Shown one piece after another: positions 18,570-27,467 of a DNA stretch of 64,000 nt. The position numbers and the translations under genes were made by a program. Source of the DNA: Candidatus Pacearchaeota archaeon UBA92 (GTDB lineage Archaea; Nanobdellota; Nanobdellia; Pacearchaeales; GW2011-AR1); the NCBI GenBank assembly GCA_002497285.1, contig DANJ01000011.1:1-64000 (forward strand). Reading direction: 5' to 3'. Each line of letters opens with the position of its first letter. The stretch's first letter is position 1. The notes beneath the pieces were generated by a model that was given only the letters and a program-made list of their open reading frames with translations, ran no database searches and was not told the origin of the DNA.

Positions 18570-20606
18570 CTAAGAAATATCAAATTCGCCTAGACTTTTT
18601 TGAATAGATTTGTTTCTCAGACTTAAAATAATCATAACAATTATTGCGATGATTCCAATAATTAATACGGCCACAACAATCCAAAAGTAAACTCCGAAAC
18701 TGCTTTTAGTAAAACTGCTAGAACAAATACCCTTGCAACAATCACCATCACTAGCACTTTCAGTCCCAATAGAACATTCCTGATTGACTTGGCAAATCTT
18801 TCCTCCAAGCTGACTACAAGTCCTGACTCCAGGAGAAACAACATTGCTACAACTCTGACTTTCTAAAGGCTTAGCAAGATTAACTCCACAATTCCTTGAA
18901 TCTGTACAAAGTCTTGTCTGGCTTCCTGAAACACAAGAACCCCAATCACTGCAACTCCATAATGGAGAGCAACTTCCAGGAACATACTGAAATTCCTTAA
19001 CTGCCGAGTGCCTTAAACCTGAAACCTCATAATCTCCTCCTTGCTCGATACAACTAAATTTAGTTGAATTGTTTCCATCGCAAAGAACAATCGTCTCCCC
19101 ACCCTTTGAACAATCATTAGAAATAGAACTTATTGAATTAATTTCTTCGTCTTTTACACAAACAGCATTACTTACATTACTTAATTTATCAAGATATACC
19201 GTCTTATTCACATCAAGCCCATTGACAATCAAATACCCCTTGCTATCAGAATTTGCTTGTTTTCTAAGATAAAGATTTGTTAAATAGAGATCGGTATTAT
19301 TGAAAGCAAAAGTAAATTCTACTCTTATATCTCCCTCTTCGTCAATTTCAATATTTCTAGTGTCATTAAATTTCTTAGATAAATTGAGGGGTCTTCCATT
19401 TTCATATACTGAAAAGTTAAAATTGGCGTCGACATCGCTCAAATTTCCAATAAACCCATTATCTTCATAATCGCATCTTTCATAAATTAGATTAGCAGGT
19501 AAATTAGTCACACAAGAATTATCTGAAAGATAACTAATTTCCCTTTTATCTCCCAATAAACAATTGCTTACGTTTGCAACAACTTTAGCTTCACAAATTG
19601 CAATTCCCTGATTATTAACAAAACCTCCTCCACTCCTTGAAACCGAAAAAGCAGTTACATTTTGAGTTTGATTATAAGACACAAAATTTGTACCTGAAGT
19701 CACAAATAAATGATTACCGTCGATTCCTAAACCCTCAAAATCAGATCCAAAACCAAAAAGAATTGGAATCGTTGCAACCCCTCCATTAGCAGGAAACTTT
19801 ATCTGGAGATGGCTCCCTATAACTTCAAAAGTGAAGTGATGCGACTTATAAGGAAGCATACTACTATAGTTTAACTTAATTTCTCCATTTTCCCAATAAG
19901 CAGTAATTTCTTGAACAGCTCTGTCATATAACGAACCATCTTTGTCTAGAACTTTAAAGACATACTTATCAGCAGGTAATTCAGTCCCTATCGGAAGAGT
20001 AATTTTATTATGCAAATCATCAAAAACAACTCTGAAAGGAGCCCCTGCACTGCCAAAACTAAACCTTCCCCATTTATTCTCTCCCAAAACAAACAATTCA
20101 TCAACAGATAAATCAATATTTCCGAAAGCACAAACATTTCCAGCAATCACATTTTCACAGACTGCATTATTGCTTGCGAGATTTGTTATCTTGACAACAT
20201 CAGCAGTACCGTTATTGCTGAAATTAGCATTTAGAAAATAACTTTCTCTTGTCGTAGAACACGCTCCAGAATTACATCCTAAACTACAATCATAAGTTCT
20301 ATACGCATAAGTTTTATTATCTCCAATAGCGCACCCATAATCTATAACTCTGCTTGAATTAAAACAGACATCTGCAAGTTCAAGATTTTTCCCATAATTA
20401 TAATTACTACTCACTACAGTTCCTTGGGTTGAAGGATAAATCCCTCCATCATTATCGCTACATGTTCCGGCAGAATTGTCTGGAGGGGAAAGAAAAGTTC
20501 CTTCAGCAACACTCTTGAAAGGCATTATAGGATTAAAAGAAAGAAGAAATAACGCAATAAGTAAAATTCCCAAAACCAAAAAATAATCCAATTCCCTCTC
20601 TTCCAT
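18570..20606 (-). CDS. secreted membrane-anchored protein with TSP1-like domain, 678 aa
   Basis: An N-terminal signal/anchor lies at about residues 8-25. A Cys-rich module follows (CSDNDGG through LGCNSGAC), then a beta-rich central region with many N-x-S/T sequons. A thrombospondin type 1-like module sits near 545-590 (WSCSDWGSCVSGSQTRLC, then C residues at NCG and SQSC). A further Cys cluster (CSQLGG, CCKGICS) and a C-terminal membrane segment near 640-665 with a short cytosolic tail complete it. Paired cysteines imply extracellular disulfides. It is probably a cell-surface adhesion or envelope protein; ligand unknown. A small membrane protein gene lies just upstream on the same strand. Confidence 0.75.
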   Translation of the reverse strand: MEERELDYFLVLGILLIALFLLSFNPIMPFKSVAEGTFLSPPDNSAGTCSDNDGGIYPSTQGTVVSSNYNYGKNLELADVCFNSSRVIDYGCAIGDNKTYAYRTYDCSLGCNSGACSTTRESYFLNANFSNNGTADVVKITNLASNNAVCENVIAGNVCAFGNIDLSVDELFVLGENKWGRFSFGSAGAPFRVVFDDLHNKITLPIGTELPADKYVFKVLDKDGSLYDRAVQEITAYWENGEIKLNYSSMLPYKSHHFTFEVIGSHLQIKFPANGGVATIPILFGFGSDFEGLGIDGNHLFVTSGTNFVSYNQTQNVTAFSVSRSGGGFVNNQGIAICEAKVVANVSNCLLGDKREISYLSDNSCVTNLPANLIYERCDYEDNGFIGNLSDVDANFNFSVYENGRPLNLSKKFNDTRNIEIDEEGDIRVEFTFAFNNTDLYLTNLYLRKQANSDSKGYLIVNGLDVNKTVYLDKLSNVSNAVCVKDEEINSISSISNDCSKGGETIVLCDGNNSTKFSCIEQGGDYEVSGLRHSAVKEFQYVPGSCSPLWSCSDWGSCVSGSQTRLCTDSRNCGVNLAKPLESQSCSNVVSPGVRTCSQLGGKICQVNQECSIGTESASDGDCCKGICSSSFTKSSFGVYFWIVVAVLIIGIIAIIVMIILSLRNKSIQKSLGEFDIS

Positions 20607-20636
20607 AATATTCCTAGGTTTATTGGATTTATAAAA

Positions 20637-20900
20637 TTACTTTCTTCTGCGAATATGCTTTTTACTAGCCATTTCTTCATTTAAAACTCGTTTTTCTTTT
20701 AAATTTTTCATAACAATCAATAGAAAAACAAAAACAACAGACAGAATTAAACTTCCAAGAATAATCCAAAAATAAGGGCTAAATTCCGGTCCTCCTGGGC
20801 TTAAAGAAATTCCATTTCCAGAATTCAAAAATAAAAACAAACCAGTTAAAAGAATAAACTCTGAAGCAATTAAATCCAAATCTAATTTTTTATTCTTCAT
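20637..20900 (-). CDS. small membrane protein, 87 aa
   Basis: Two hydrophobic segments (about 10-25 and 41-64) are separated by a Gly/Pro/Ser loop, and the tail ends in basic residues (KKHIRRRK). Its ATG overlaps the TGA of the DNA ligase gene by four bases (ATGA), so it is probably cotranslated with it, although no functional link is evident. No family recognised. Confidence 0.6.
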   Translation of the reverse strand: MKNKKLDLDLIASEFILLTGLFLFLNSGNGISLSPGGPEFSPYFWIILGSLILSVVFVFLLIVMKNLKEKRVLNEEMASKKHIRRRK

Positions 20901-22579
20901 CTTCTTTCCTTCCCAGCCTCCTTTTTTATGTCCTCAATTGTTGCAATATCATAAATTCCTCTTTCGGGTCTGTAATGGGTAATCCTTGGAAATCTCATTG
21001 CAAATCCCGAACTGTAACTTGGGCTCTTCTGCATATTTTGATAGGTAACCGAAACAATAACCTTTGGTTTAACATGAACTATTGTTCCATCCTTCTTAAT
21101 AATTAATGGGGTCAAAAGGTTATTTATTTCTTTATATGTAGTTCCTTCAGATTCTTTTTCCTTAAGCCCAGAAGAAACCTTTCCAACTTCAAGAAAATCC
21201 TTTCCATCTCTGCATGCAACAATAAAACTCGTCAAGCCTCCAGCCCTCTTTCCAGTCCCATATTCCGCTCCAATAATTACCAAATCCAAGTCATTCACTA
21301 CTGGCTTAATTTTTACCATATAACCCACCCTTCTTCCAGGCCGATAATGTGCACTAATATTCTTAATCATTATTCCTTCCTCTCCGATTTTCAAGGCATC
21401 TTTATAGAATTTCATTATCTTGTCTTTATCATTAGAAACAAACTGAGTCGAGAGTCTTATTTTTTTATCCTGAATCTTGATTATTTTTTCAAGTAATTTT
21501 CTTCTCTCCAAAAAAGGCATACCCATTGTGCTTTTTCCGTTATAAAAAAGAATATCAAAAACATTAATTTCAACGGGTAAATCTCTAATTAATTTATCAA
21601 TATCATACTTCCTCCTTATCCTCTGACTAATAGCCTCGAATGGCTTATACTTACCACTCTTGGGGTCATAACCTACAACTTCTGAATCCAAAACGTAGCT
21701 TTTACCCTTAACATTATCTTTCACAACAGAAACAACATCAGAAAATTGTTTTGTTACATTGTCAAGTCTTCTTGTAAATAAGTCAATTTTGCGCCCATCG
21801 TTGCTTATCACAACCCTAAAACCATCATACTTATGTTCAACAGCAACAGTTTCTCCACAAATTCTAAGGGCTTCATCCAAATCCAAAACTTTGACCGGAA
21901 GCATAACCTTCATCGGCCTCCCCGGTTTAATATCTACTTCATGCAATGCACTCTTCCCCTTAATAGCTCGTTCATACACCTCTGCAAAATCATTAACTTT
22001 GTCATACGCTTCATCAATAATATCTCTCATTTCATCTTCATTTTCAAAAAAAGCCTTTGCGATTGAATCTCTTAGAATAGCATCTGCGACACCAACCCTC
22101 AAATCGTTCAACAACGTTCGGATAATATATTTAGCCTCTTTTCCAGAAGCAGAAGTTAAAAGTTCAGAAATAAAATCCAACTTCTTATCAACCGAACCCT
22201 TTCCGTCAGTATCCATTAATCGAGTTAAATTAGTAAATACCTTATCCACCTTTAATTTGGAAGAAAAAAGAGTATTTTGCTTTTTAAATTTAATAAATTC
22301 CTCAGCTACCTCTCCCAAATCCCCTATCTTTCTAAATTTTTCCACAACTTTTTCTATAGAAATTCCAGAAGCTCTAGAAATAGCCTTTATTACTAGTTGA
22401 GTTGAAATCCCAAACTCTCTTTCATCATAATCCGCAACAACCCTTCCCCTCAGAAGATAAATCCATTCGCTATGTTCTTTTAGTTTTTTTAAAAAATCTG
22501 CCAGAATATCCGTTTTCCCAAGTTTTTTCGTAGTCTCTGAAAGCTCCTCATATACTTCAATAAATTCCGAATAATTCAT
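20897..22579 (-). CDS. lig: ATP-dependent DNA ligase, 560 aa
   Basis: Replicative archaeal-type DNA ligase that seals nicks. It has an N-terminal DNA-binding domain (about 1-210), an adenylation domain with the nucleotidyl-lysine motif EHKYDGFRV near residue 249, the later motifs DSEVVGYD, FDILFYNG, EGIMIKN and YMVKIKP, and a C-terminal OB fold. The final KSPSYSSGFAMRFPRI block is typical of archaeal/eukaryotic ligases. Length is normal. It heads a minus-strand pair with an 87-aa membrane protein. A 155-base spacer containing an inverted repeat separates it from radB. Confidence 0.95.
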   Translation of the reverse strand: MNYSEFIEVYEELSETTKKLGKTDILADFLKKLKEHSEWIYLLRGRVVADYDEREFGISTQLVIKAISRASGISIEKVVEKFRKIGDLGEVAEEFIKFKKQNTLFSSKLKVDKVFTNLTRLMDTDGKGSVDKKLDFISELLTSASGKEAKYIIRTLLNDLRVGVADAILRDSIAKAFFENEDEMRDIIDEAYDKVNDFAEVYERAIKGKSALHEVDIKPGRPMKVMLPVKVLDLDEALRICGETVAVEHKYDGFRVVISNDGRKIDLFTRRLDNVTKQFSDVVSVVKDNVKGKSYVLDSEVVGYDPKSGKYKPFEAISQRIRRKYDIDKLIRDLPVEINVFDILFYNGKSTMGMPFLERRKLLEKIIKIQDKKIRLSTQFVSNDKDKIMKFYKDALKIGEEGIMIKNISAHYRPGRRVGYMVKIKPVVNDLDLVIIGAEYGTGKRAGGLTSFIVACRDGKDFLEVGKVSSGLKEKESEGTTYKEINNLLTPLIIKKDGTIVHVKPKVIVSVTYQNMQKSPSYSSGFAMRFPRITHYRPERGIYDIATIEDIKKEAGKERR

Positions 22580-22614
22580 TACCTAAAAAACCAACAAGCA
22601 TATTTAATCTTTAT

Positions 22615-22671
22615 CACAAACTTCCTACGTGTTGCTTTGGACAAAAGCCCAAAATTTGTTTGAAGTTTGTG
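22615..22671. repeat. 10-bp inverted repeat with 37-bp loop
   Basis: CACAAACTTC (22615-22624) and GAAGTTTGTG (22662-22671) are perfect reverse complements in the spacer between radB and the ligase gene. A further small stem (ACTCTT/AAGAGT) lies nearer radB. They may form a 3' structure on the radB transcript or lie in the ligase promoter region; the role is unknown. Confidence 0.4.
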
Positions 22672-22734
22672 TATCAGAAAACAAACGACTGATTAATCAC
22701 TCTTAAAAGAAAGAGTTTATTTTCTGTATCAAAT

Positions 22735-23439
22735 CTATAACCATCCCCTCTTTCTAATCCCTCCATCCCAGATTTGAAAAGTTAAATTCTTCTCTTCTAG
22801 CGACCTGTGTTTTCTTAAGTGCATCGTTCTTCTTCCTTTATCATTAACAATTTCAATCAGACATTTACTCCAATACTTCAAGATATCTCCTCCAACCATC
22901 TCAATTTGTCCATCCCAACTATAGACCTGATTCGTTACTAAAACTGGAATTCCCTGTTTTATCGCTATCTCCGCGAGTATTCTCATCTGCCTTGCAAGCT
23001 CAGAATTAACTCTCTGGATATCTTCTCTACTTTTATCCCTTGCATCTCCAAGCTCAAGACGATAAAGCATAGTCATTCCATCAACCAAAATCAGGCTTAC
23101 TTCTTTCTTCAAATTTTTAAGTAAATCATCGAAAGCTTTTTTCTGTTCAGAAAAATTTGTAGCCCTTAAAATTAAAATATTTTCTAAAACTCCTTTTTCA
23201 TCTAAGCCCTTGCCATTTCCCTTAGCAACAATTTGCTTAACTCTTTCTGAAGAAAAACCTCCCTCTGTGTCTATATAAATAACCTTATTCCCTTTCTTCG
23301 CCTGTGAAACTGCGGCAAGCAAGCATAAGTTAGTTTTTCCAGTTCCAGGTCCCCCATAAAAACAAGTTATCACATCTTTTTCATAACCCCCATAAAGCCA
23401 ATTATTCAAATCATAACTCCCTGAAGAAATTTTAGCCAT
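22735..23439 (-). CDS. radB: RadB recombinase paralogue, 234 aa
   Basis: Single-domain RecA-superfamily ATPase found in euryarchaeal and DPANN lineages that assists RadA in homologous recombination. Walker A GGPGTGKT is at residues 29-36 and Walker B is SLILVDGMT near 118. The VTNQVYS block and the C-terminal RTMHLRKHRS region fit RadB. It lacks the N-terminal helix-hairpin-helix of RadA, as expected for RadB. It lies upstream of the ligase gene on the same strand. Confidence 0.92.
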   Translation of the reverse strand: MAKISSGSYDLNNWLYGGYEKDVITCFYGGPGTGKTNLCLLAAVSQAKKGNKVIYIDTEGGFSSERVKQIVAKGNGKGLDEKGVLENILILRATNFSEQKKAFDDLLKNLKKEVSLILVDGMTMLYRLELGDARDKSREDIQRVNSELARQMRILAEIAIKQGIPVLVTNQVYSWDGQIEMVGGDILKYWSKCLIEIVNDKGRRTMHLRKHRSLEEKNLTFQIWDGGIRKRGWL

Positions 23440-23472
23440 AAAAATAAGAAGTCTAGAGAGTTATAAATTTAA

Positions 23473-23712
23473 TTATCTTCTCTTTTTATTTGTCTTTTTC
23501 CCTCGAATTATTTCTTTCTTTCTAAAAGACCAAGCAATAAAAATCAGAGCAATCCAGACAACAAAAAACATAGAAACAAAACTTACATTATCTATAGAAG
23601 CAGGACTAAGAGAAGGACTTTTTAAGATGATTAAAATACCTGAAAAAACACTTACAATTAATCCAATACTAACAGTAGCAACGAGAAAAACAGCTAACCA
23701 TCCATCATCCAT
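23473..23712 (-). CDS. small membrane protein, 79 aa
   Basis: Two membrane segments (about 6-28 and 46-63) and a strongly basic end (RKKEIIRGKKTNKKRR). It lies 33 bases upstream of radB on the same strand. Family not recognised. Confidence 0.55.
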   Translation of the reverse strand: MDDGWLAVFLVATVSIGLIVSVFSGILIILKSPSLSPASIDNVSFVSMFFVVWIALIFIAWSFRKKEIIRGKKTNKKRR

Positions 23713-23770
23713 AAGATGAAAGAGATTGAAAGCTTATAAACTTAATTAAAATAAAAAAATAAATTACTCC

Positions 23771-23977
23771 CTATCTTCTTTTTCTTGATCTTGATCTTGA
23801 TTCAGACTTAGCCATTCCCATATCACAATTCTTACAACTCTTACAAGTTAAAGCATGTAATAGAAGCAAAATAGCAGCTATTGCAATTACCCATGTTGAA
23901 TACGCAACGGTCCAGAATGTGAATACCAAGATTATTAGGGCAAGAACAGACTCTGTCCAAGTACAGTTACACTTCAT
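23771..23977 (-). CDS. small Cys-containing membrane protein, 68 aa
   Basis: Two hydrophobic segments (about 8-24 and 26-42). Cysteines occur at both ends (MKCNC and CKSCKNC), and an Arg/Ser repeat tail closes it (SRSRSRKRR). The ...LALIILVFTFWTV... pattern resembles small DPANN membrane proteins with paired cysteines that may bind a metal. No function can be given. Confidence 0.55.
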   Translation of the reverse strand: MKCNCTWTESVLALIILVFTFWTVAYSTWVIAIAAILLLLHALTCKSCKNCDMGMAKSESRSRSRKRR

Positions 23978-24024
23978 TTAACACCTCCATAAATAATAAT
24001 AAACAAATGAGTTTATAAAAATAT

Positions 24025-24279
24025 CTACTTCCTAGCAAAACTAGAAATCTTATCTAGGTCTTTATTTATAACCGAAATTACATCGGCGATTGCCTTTTTC
24101 ACAGTTCCTTTATCACTTTCTATTCTAAAAATAATTGGCTTTGAAGGATGTTCAATTCTCCATGCGGCAAACTTTATTCCCGGTTCATTCAAATAAACTC
24201 TTAGCACCTCGGCAACAGTCGAATTATCAATCTTAAGTTCCAAAATATCTTTTTCCTGCTTCAATATCTCTATATCCAT
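24025..24279 (-). CDS. rpoL: DNA-directed RNA polymerase subunit Rpo11 (L), 84 aa
   Basis: Small assembly subunit of archaeal RNA polymerase, homologous to eukaryotic Rpb11; it dimerises with Rpo3 (subunit D). The core block GIKFAAWRIEHPSKP and the following helix (AIADVISVINKDLDKI) match the family, as does the length. Its own start lies 34 bases from the end of the MBF1-like gene, so the two may be co-transcribed. Confidence 0.9.
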   Translation of the reverse strand: MDIEILKQEKDILELKIDNSTVAEVLRVYLNEPGIKFAAWRIEHPSKPIIFRIESDKGTVKKAIADVISVINKDLDKISSFARK

Positions 24280-24313
24280 AGTAGTCAGATAAAATGAGTA
24301 TTTTTAAAGGTTT

Positions 24314-24898
24314 CTAATCAATAACTTCAATATCATTACCAAACATATTGTCATCTACTTCATCTGCTTGCGAGCCTTGAGCCCTCTCTAATTCAATCTT
24401 AACTCTCCTCTCATCCATTTTCTGCAACTCAGCTAATGTAACCACAGACTCAACTACTTTATCTTTTCTAAGATTAATTCCTAGTTTATTTTCAATCTTA
24501 TTTATAAGAGAAAAATTATCATCAGGCAAACCACCATTTTCAATAATTCTTAATTTGTCTTCCGTCTCGCCTATCGCCTCGGCAAGCTGTTTTCTTGAAA
24601 GACCCTTTGAGATTCTTGTTTTGGAAATATCCCAGTGAAAATTGTCCTTTAAAGAAATTAGAACATTATTTCTTTGATAACTCTTCTTTCTCCAGGTCTC
24701 AACTCTTGGAACATCCCTCATACCTGGCTTCTTGTATTTATCAGTAAAATCAATTGTTCTTCCCTTCTCAACCTTTTCTTCCTTAACCTCTTCACTTATT
24801 GGAAAAGTTCTAAGAATAAAAAGTTCTTCCTCTCTTGCCTGAGATTCAGGAACCCGAACAATCTCACCCTCTTTTATCGCCTCTACCAGTCTTTCCAT
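24314..24898 (-). CDS. MBF1-like multiprotein bridging factor, 194 aa
   Basis: A helix-turn-helix of the XRE/Cro type lies near residues 95-145 (TRISKGLSRKQLAEAIGE, then LRIIENG). A basic segment before it and an acidic C-terminal tail complete the protein. Archaeal MBF1 normally begins with a zinc ribbon. Here the N-terminus (MERLVEAIKEGEIVRVPESQ) has no cysteines, so the zinc ribbon is missing or replaced. The role is presumed to be coactivation or ribosome-associated quality control, as described for MBF1. Operon with rpoL downstream. Confidence 0.75.
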   Translation of the reverse strand: MERLVEAIKEGEIVRVPESQAREEELFILRTFPISEEVKEEKVEKGRTIDFTDKYKKPGMRDVPRVETWRKKSYQRNNVLISLKDNFHWDISKTRISKGLSRKQLAEAIGETEDKLRIIENGGLPDDNFSLINKIENKLGINLRKDKVVESVVTLAELQKMDERRVKIELERAQGSQADEVDDNMFGNDIEVID

Positions 24899-24950
24899 AT
24901 AAAAAGTCCTATTTTCGTATTTAAATTAATTGTTGTTGGCAAGAATATAA

Positions 24951-25583
24951 TCACAATAAGGTCATTTCTTCAAGCTGGTCAATATTTCTTATGTAAACTG
25001 TCTGTTTTTCACCAATAACAATAATCGGAGAATCAGTAACCTTGTAAAAATTCTTTAATTTATCGACAGTTTCATATTCAAGATTAAAATCAAAAGAGTA
25101 AACCATAATCTCTGGATTCCTTCTTTTGAAAGTGGTCAAAATAGAACCCATATTTTCACTTTCATCTTGTTTTTCACCAAGGTTAGAATAAAAAAATATT
25201 ATTGGCTGGAATGATTTATTGCAATTTCCGTTAAAGTTTTTTATTATCTGTAGATGCTTATATTCTAAATCAGAATAAATTTTCTTTTGTTCTAATACTC
25301 TGAAATCATCTTTTCCGAACCTGTTTTCCAAAAGGTTTAGCTGTGACCCTACTCTGTCAAGAGTTTCAGAAGACTCAAACAAGATTTCATCATCACAACT
25401 CTGGCTTTCAATAATTTGATCAAGCCTTGTTAAAGATTCCTGAATAAGCTTATTCTTCGACTGTATGTTTTGATAATTTAAGTACGATACAGAATAGGCT
25501 GACAAAAAGATTAAACTAAAAAGGACAGTTGCAACAAAGAAAGAAAGAATAAATCTAAGAAAATATCTTTCTTGAACCTTCAT
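24951..25583 (-). CDS. membrane-anchored protein with possible thioredoxin-like domain, 210 aa
   Basis: The start is the ATG at 25583 (MKVQERYF), which overlaps the TGA of the upstream glycosyltransferase gene (ATGA). One membrane segment lies at about 9-32, followed by a coiled region. The C-terminal half has the beta-alpha pattern PIIFFYSNLG ... NPEIMVYSFDFN ... YKVTDSPIIVIG, reminiscent of a thioredoxin fold, including the pre-cis-proline loop. No CxxC is present; the two cysteines at SCDDE and GNCN are far apart. If correct it is a non-redox member, perhaps a partner of the glycosyltransferase. Assignment tentative. Confidence 0.6.
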   Translation of the reverse strand: MKVQERYFLRFILSFFVATVLFSLIFLSAYSVSYLNYQNIQSKNKLIQESLTRLDQIIESQSCDDEILFESSETLDRVGSQLNLLENRFGKDDFRVLEQKKIYSDLEYKHLQIIKNFNGNCNKSFQPIIFFYSNLGEKQDESENMGSILTTFKRRNPEIMVYSFDFNLEYETVDKLKNFYKVTDSPIIVIGEKQTVYIRNIDQLEEMTLL

Positions 25584-26839
25584 CCTAAACCCTCCCTCCA
25601 AGACACCTTTCTGTTCAAAGAAATATAAATGAATGAAACTATCCACCAAAAAGCGAATAATAGTGAATAGAATAAACTAAAAAGTACAAAATTTATTTTT
25701 ACCCCTTCTTTATAACCCATTTTTTTCCTAGAAAAGTGAATATAAACAGCAAGCATAGCTAAAAATAAAACTGCAAGGATAAAGACAGGTCTACTAAAGA
25801 GCGTATAAAAGAATCTCTGGATTAAGTATGTGTTAAAGCCAATCCATCCTCCAAAATCAAAATTAATAGATTTCAAAAAGATTATATCGTCAGCGAGCTG
25901 TAAAAGTACCCTTGTGAAAGTATAGATAGTAAGCACTACTGAAAGAATAACGGTGATAACTGCAACTGGCAAAACGAGATATCCTAAAGGCCCATGCTTG
26001 AAGCCAAAAAGTTTTCTATAATTCCAAAGATTTTTGACAAGTCCTGCATACCACCTTCTTCTTTGATACAACAAAGACCTAAAAGATTCAGGAGAGAAAG
26101 TATATGCCACTGCATCTTCAGCATTTTCTATCACTCCATTTTTACTCTGAATCCTCAAAGCAACTTCTAAATCCTCAGTTAAGTTGCGCTCATCGAAACC
26201 TCCATGCTCTAAAAAGAAACTCTGCCTATATGCAGAAAAAGCTCCGGGAGTGATGTGTATAGCGTTTACAGTTGCAAAACTTTTTCTCAAGAAAACACCC
26301 ATATAATATTCTATCTGAACTATTCTTCCCCAAATTCCATTCGGCTTGTATACACCCATAGAAGGAGAAACAGACGTAACTTTTTCATCATAGAAATACC
26401 CAACCATAATTTTCAAAGCATCTTTCTTCACAAAGGTATCTGCATCCATAGTTACAATTATGTCTCCCTTCGCCCTAAGAATCCCAAAATTCAATGCAGA
26501 TCCTTTACCTCCATTTGGTTTGCTAAAAACCCTAACCCTCGAACTAATTGATTCAAATTTTTTTGCTAATTTATAGGTATTATCTTTGCTCCCATCATCA
26601 ACTACTATAATCTCCAAATTCTCAGATGGATAATCTAAAGATAAGGCAGATTTTATAGTTCTTGCAATTCCCTTACGCTCATTGTAAGCAGGTATTATTA
26701 TACTAACACTTTTATCTGTTTTAGGCTCGGGTTTAGGAATATTTTTATAATACAAAAAAATATTTATCACATAAAAAGAAGTAGCTATCAACCCTATATA
26801 TGCCAAGATATACATCAAAGCAAAATAAAGATCCATCAT
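25580..26839 (-). CDS. processive family 2 glycosyltransferase, membrane-bound, 419 aa
   Basis: A GT-A fold glycosyltransferase of the cellulose/hyaluronan/PgaC-synthase type. An N-terminal membrane segment is followed by SIIIPAYNERKG, VVDDGSKDNT, MDADTF (the DxD), the TED block and QRRRWYAG, the motif of processive synthases. Three or four more membrane segments close the protein. It probably makes or exports an extracellular polysaccharide, or glycosylates a lipid carrier. The operon order is scpB, this gene, then the thioredoxin-like protein, all with ATGA overlaps. Sugar specificity is unknown. Confidence 0.85.
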   Translation of the reverse strand: MMDLYFALMYILAYIGLIATSFYVINIFLYYKNIPKPEPKTDKSVSIIIPAYNERKGIARTIKSALSLDYPSENLEIIVVDDGSKDNTYKLAKKFESISSRVRVFSKPNGGKGSALNFGILRAKGDIIVTMDADTFVKKDALKIMVGYFYDEKVTSVSPSMGVYKPNGIWGRIVQIEYYMGVFLRKSFATVNAIHITPGAFSAYRQSFFLEHGGFDERNLTEDLEVALRIQSKNGVIENAEDAVAYTFSPESFRSLLYQRRRWYAGLVKNLWNYRKLFGFKHGPLGYLVLPVAVITVILSVVLTIYTFTRVLLQLADDIIFLKSINFDFGGWIGFNTYLIQRFFYTLFSRPVFILAVLFLAMLAVYIHFSRKKMGYKEGVKINFVLFSLFYSLLFAFWWIVSFIYISLNRKVSWREGLG

Positions 26840-27399
26840 TCCACCTTTCCGTCTTGCTTTTGTTCTTCATCCTGTTTTTCAGTTAACATCTCAGAGGCAT
26901 CTGCCTTAACTGTCTGGAAATAATCATAAAATTCTTCGCTTAGGCTAAGCTCAGAAGTATGCCCCATTTTCTTCTTCTTTACTAGCCCCATTTCAACAAA
27001 ACTCTTAACGTGGTCATACGCCTTATTCCCTCTAATTTTAATAATAACGCTCTGTTTAATTGGTTGTTTATATGCTATTATCGCTAAAGTCTCCTGTTCT
27101 GCACTTGTGAACTCTGCATTGCCTCCGGCAAGCTTGCTGACCATCACATGATATTCCTGAGAAACATCCATCTTCCACTTACCTTCTCTTTCCACAACAT
27201 TAATCGCGAAATCTTTATATTTATCCGTCAAGTCTCCTAAAATTTTCCTCAAAATTATCGGATTAATATTTGTAAGACTAATCAATTCCTGCAAGGATAA
27301 AAATCTACCTGAGATAAAAAGAGCTGCTTCGACTTTTCGAGCATTTTCTATTTCATTCTCCTCATCAAGCTCTTCAATACTTTTACTAGAAAATTCCAT
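26836..27399 (-). CDS. scpB: segregation and condensation protein B, 187 aa
   Basis: Winged-helix subunit of the SMC-ScpAB chromosome condensation complex. Family blocks seen are KVEAALFISGRFLSLQEL at about residue 20 and FTSAEQETLAIIAYKQPIKQ, ending in the second winged helix (GLVKKKKMGHTSELSLSEEF). Start ATG at 27399, with TTTAAAAAT about 25 bases upstream; an in-frame TTG nine bases earlier is less likely. No scpA or smc is present in the window. Its stop overlaps the GT2 start. Confidence 0.88.
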   Translation of the reverse strand: MEFSSKSIEELDEENEIENARKVEAALFISGRFLSLQELISLTNINPIILRKILGDLTDKYKDFAINVVEREGKWKMDVSQEYHVMVSKLAGGNAEFTSAEQETLAIIAYKQPIKQSVIIKIRGNKAYDHVKSFVEMGLVKKKKMGHTSELSLSEEFYDYFQTVKADASEMLTEKQDEEQKQDGKVE

Positions 27400-27467
27400 G
27401 CCTAACAATAGACCAAGAGATTTTTAAAGGTTAAGGACTGAAGAAATTTAAATCAAATACAATAAAT

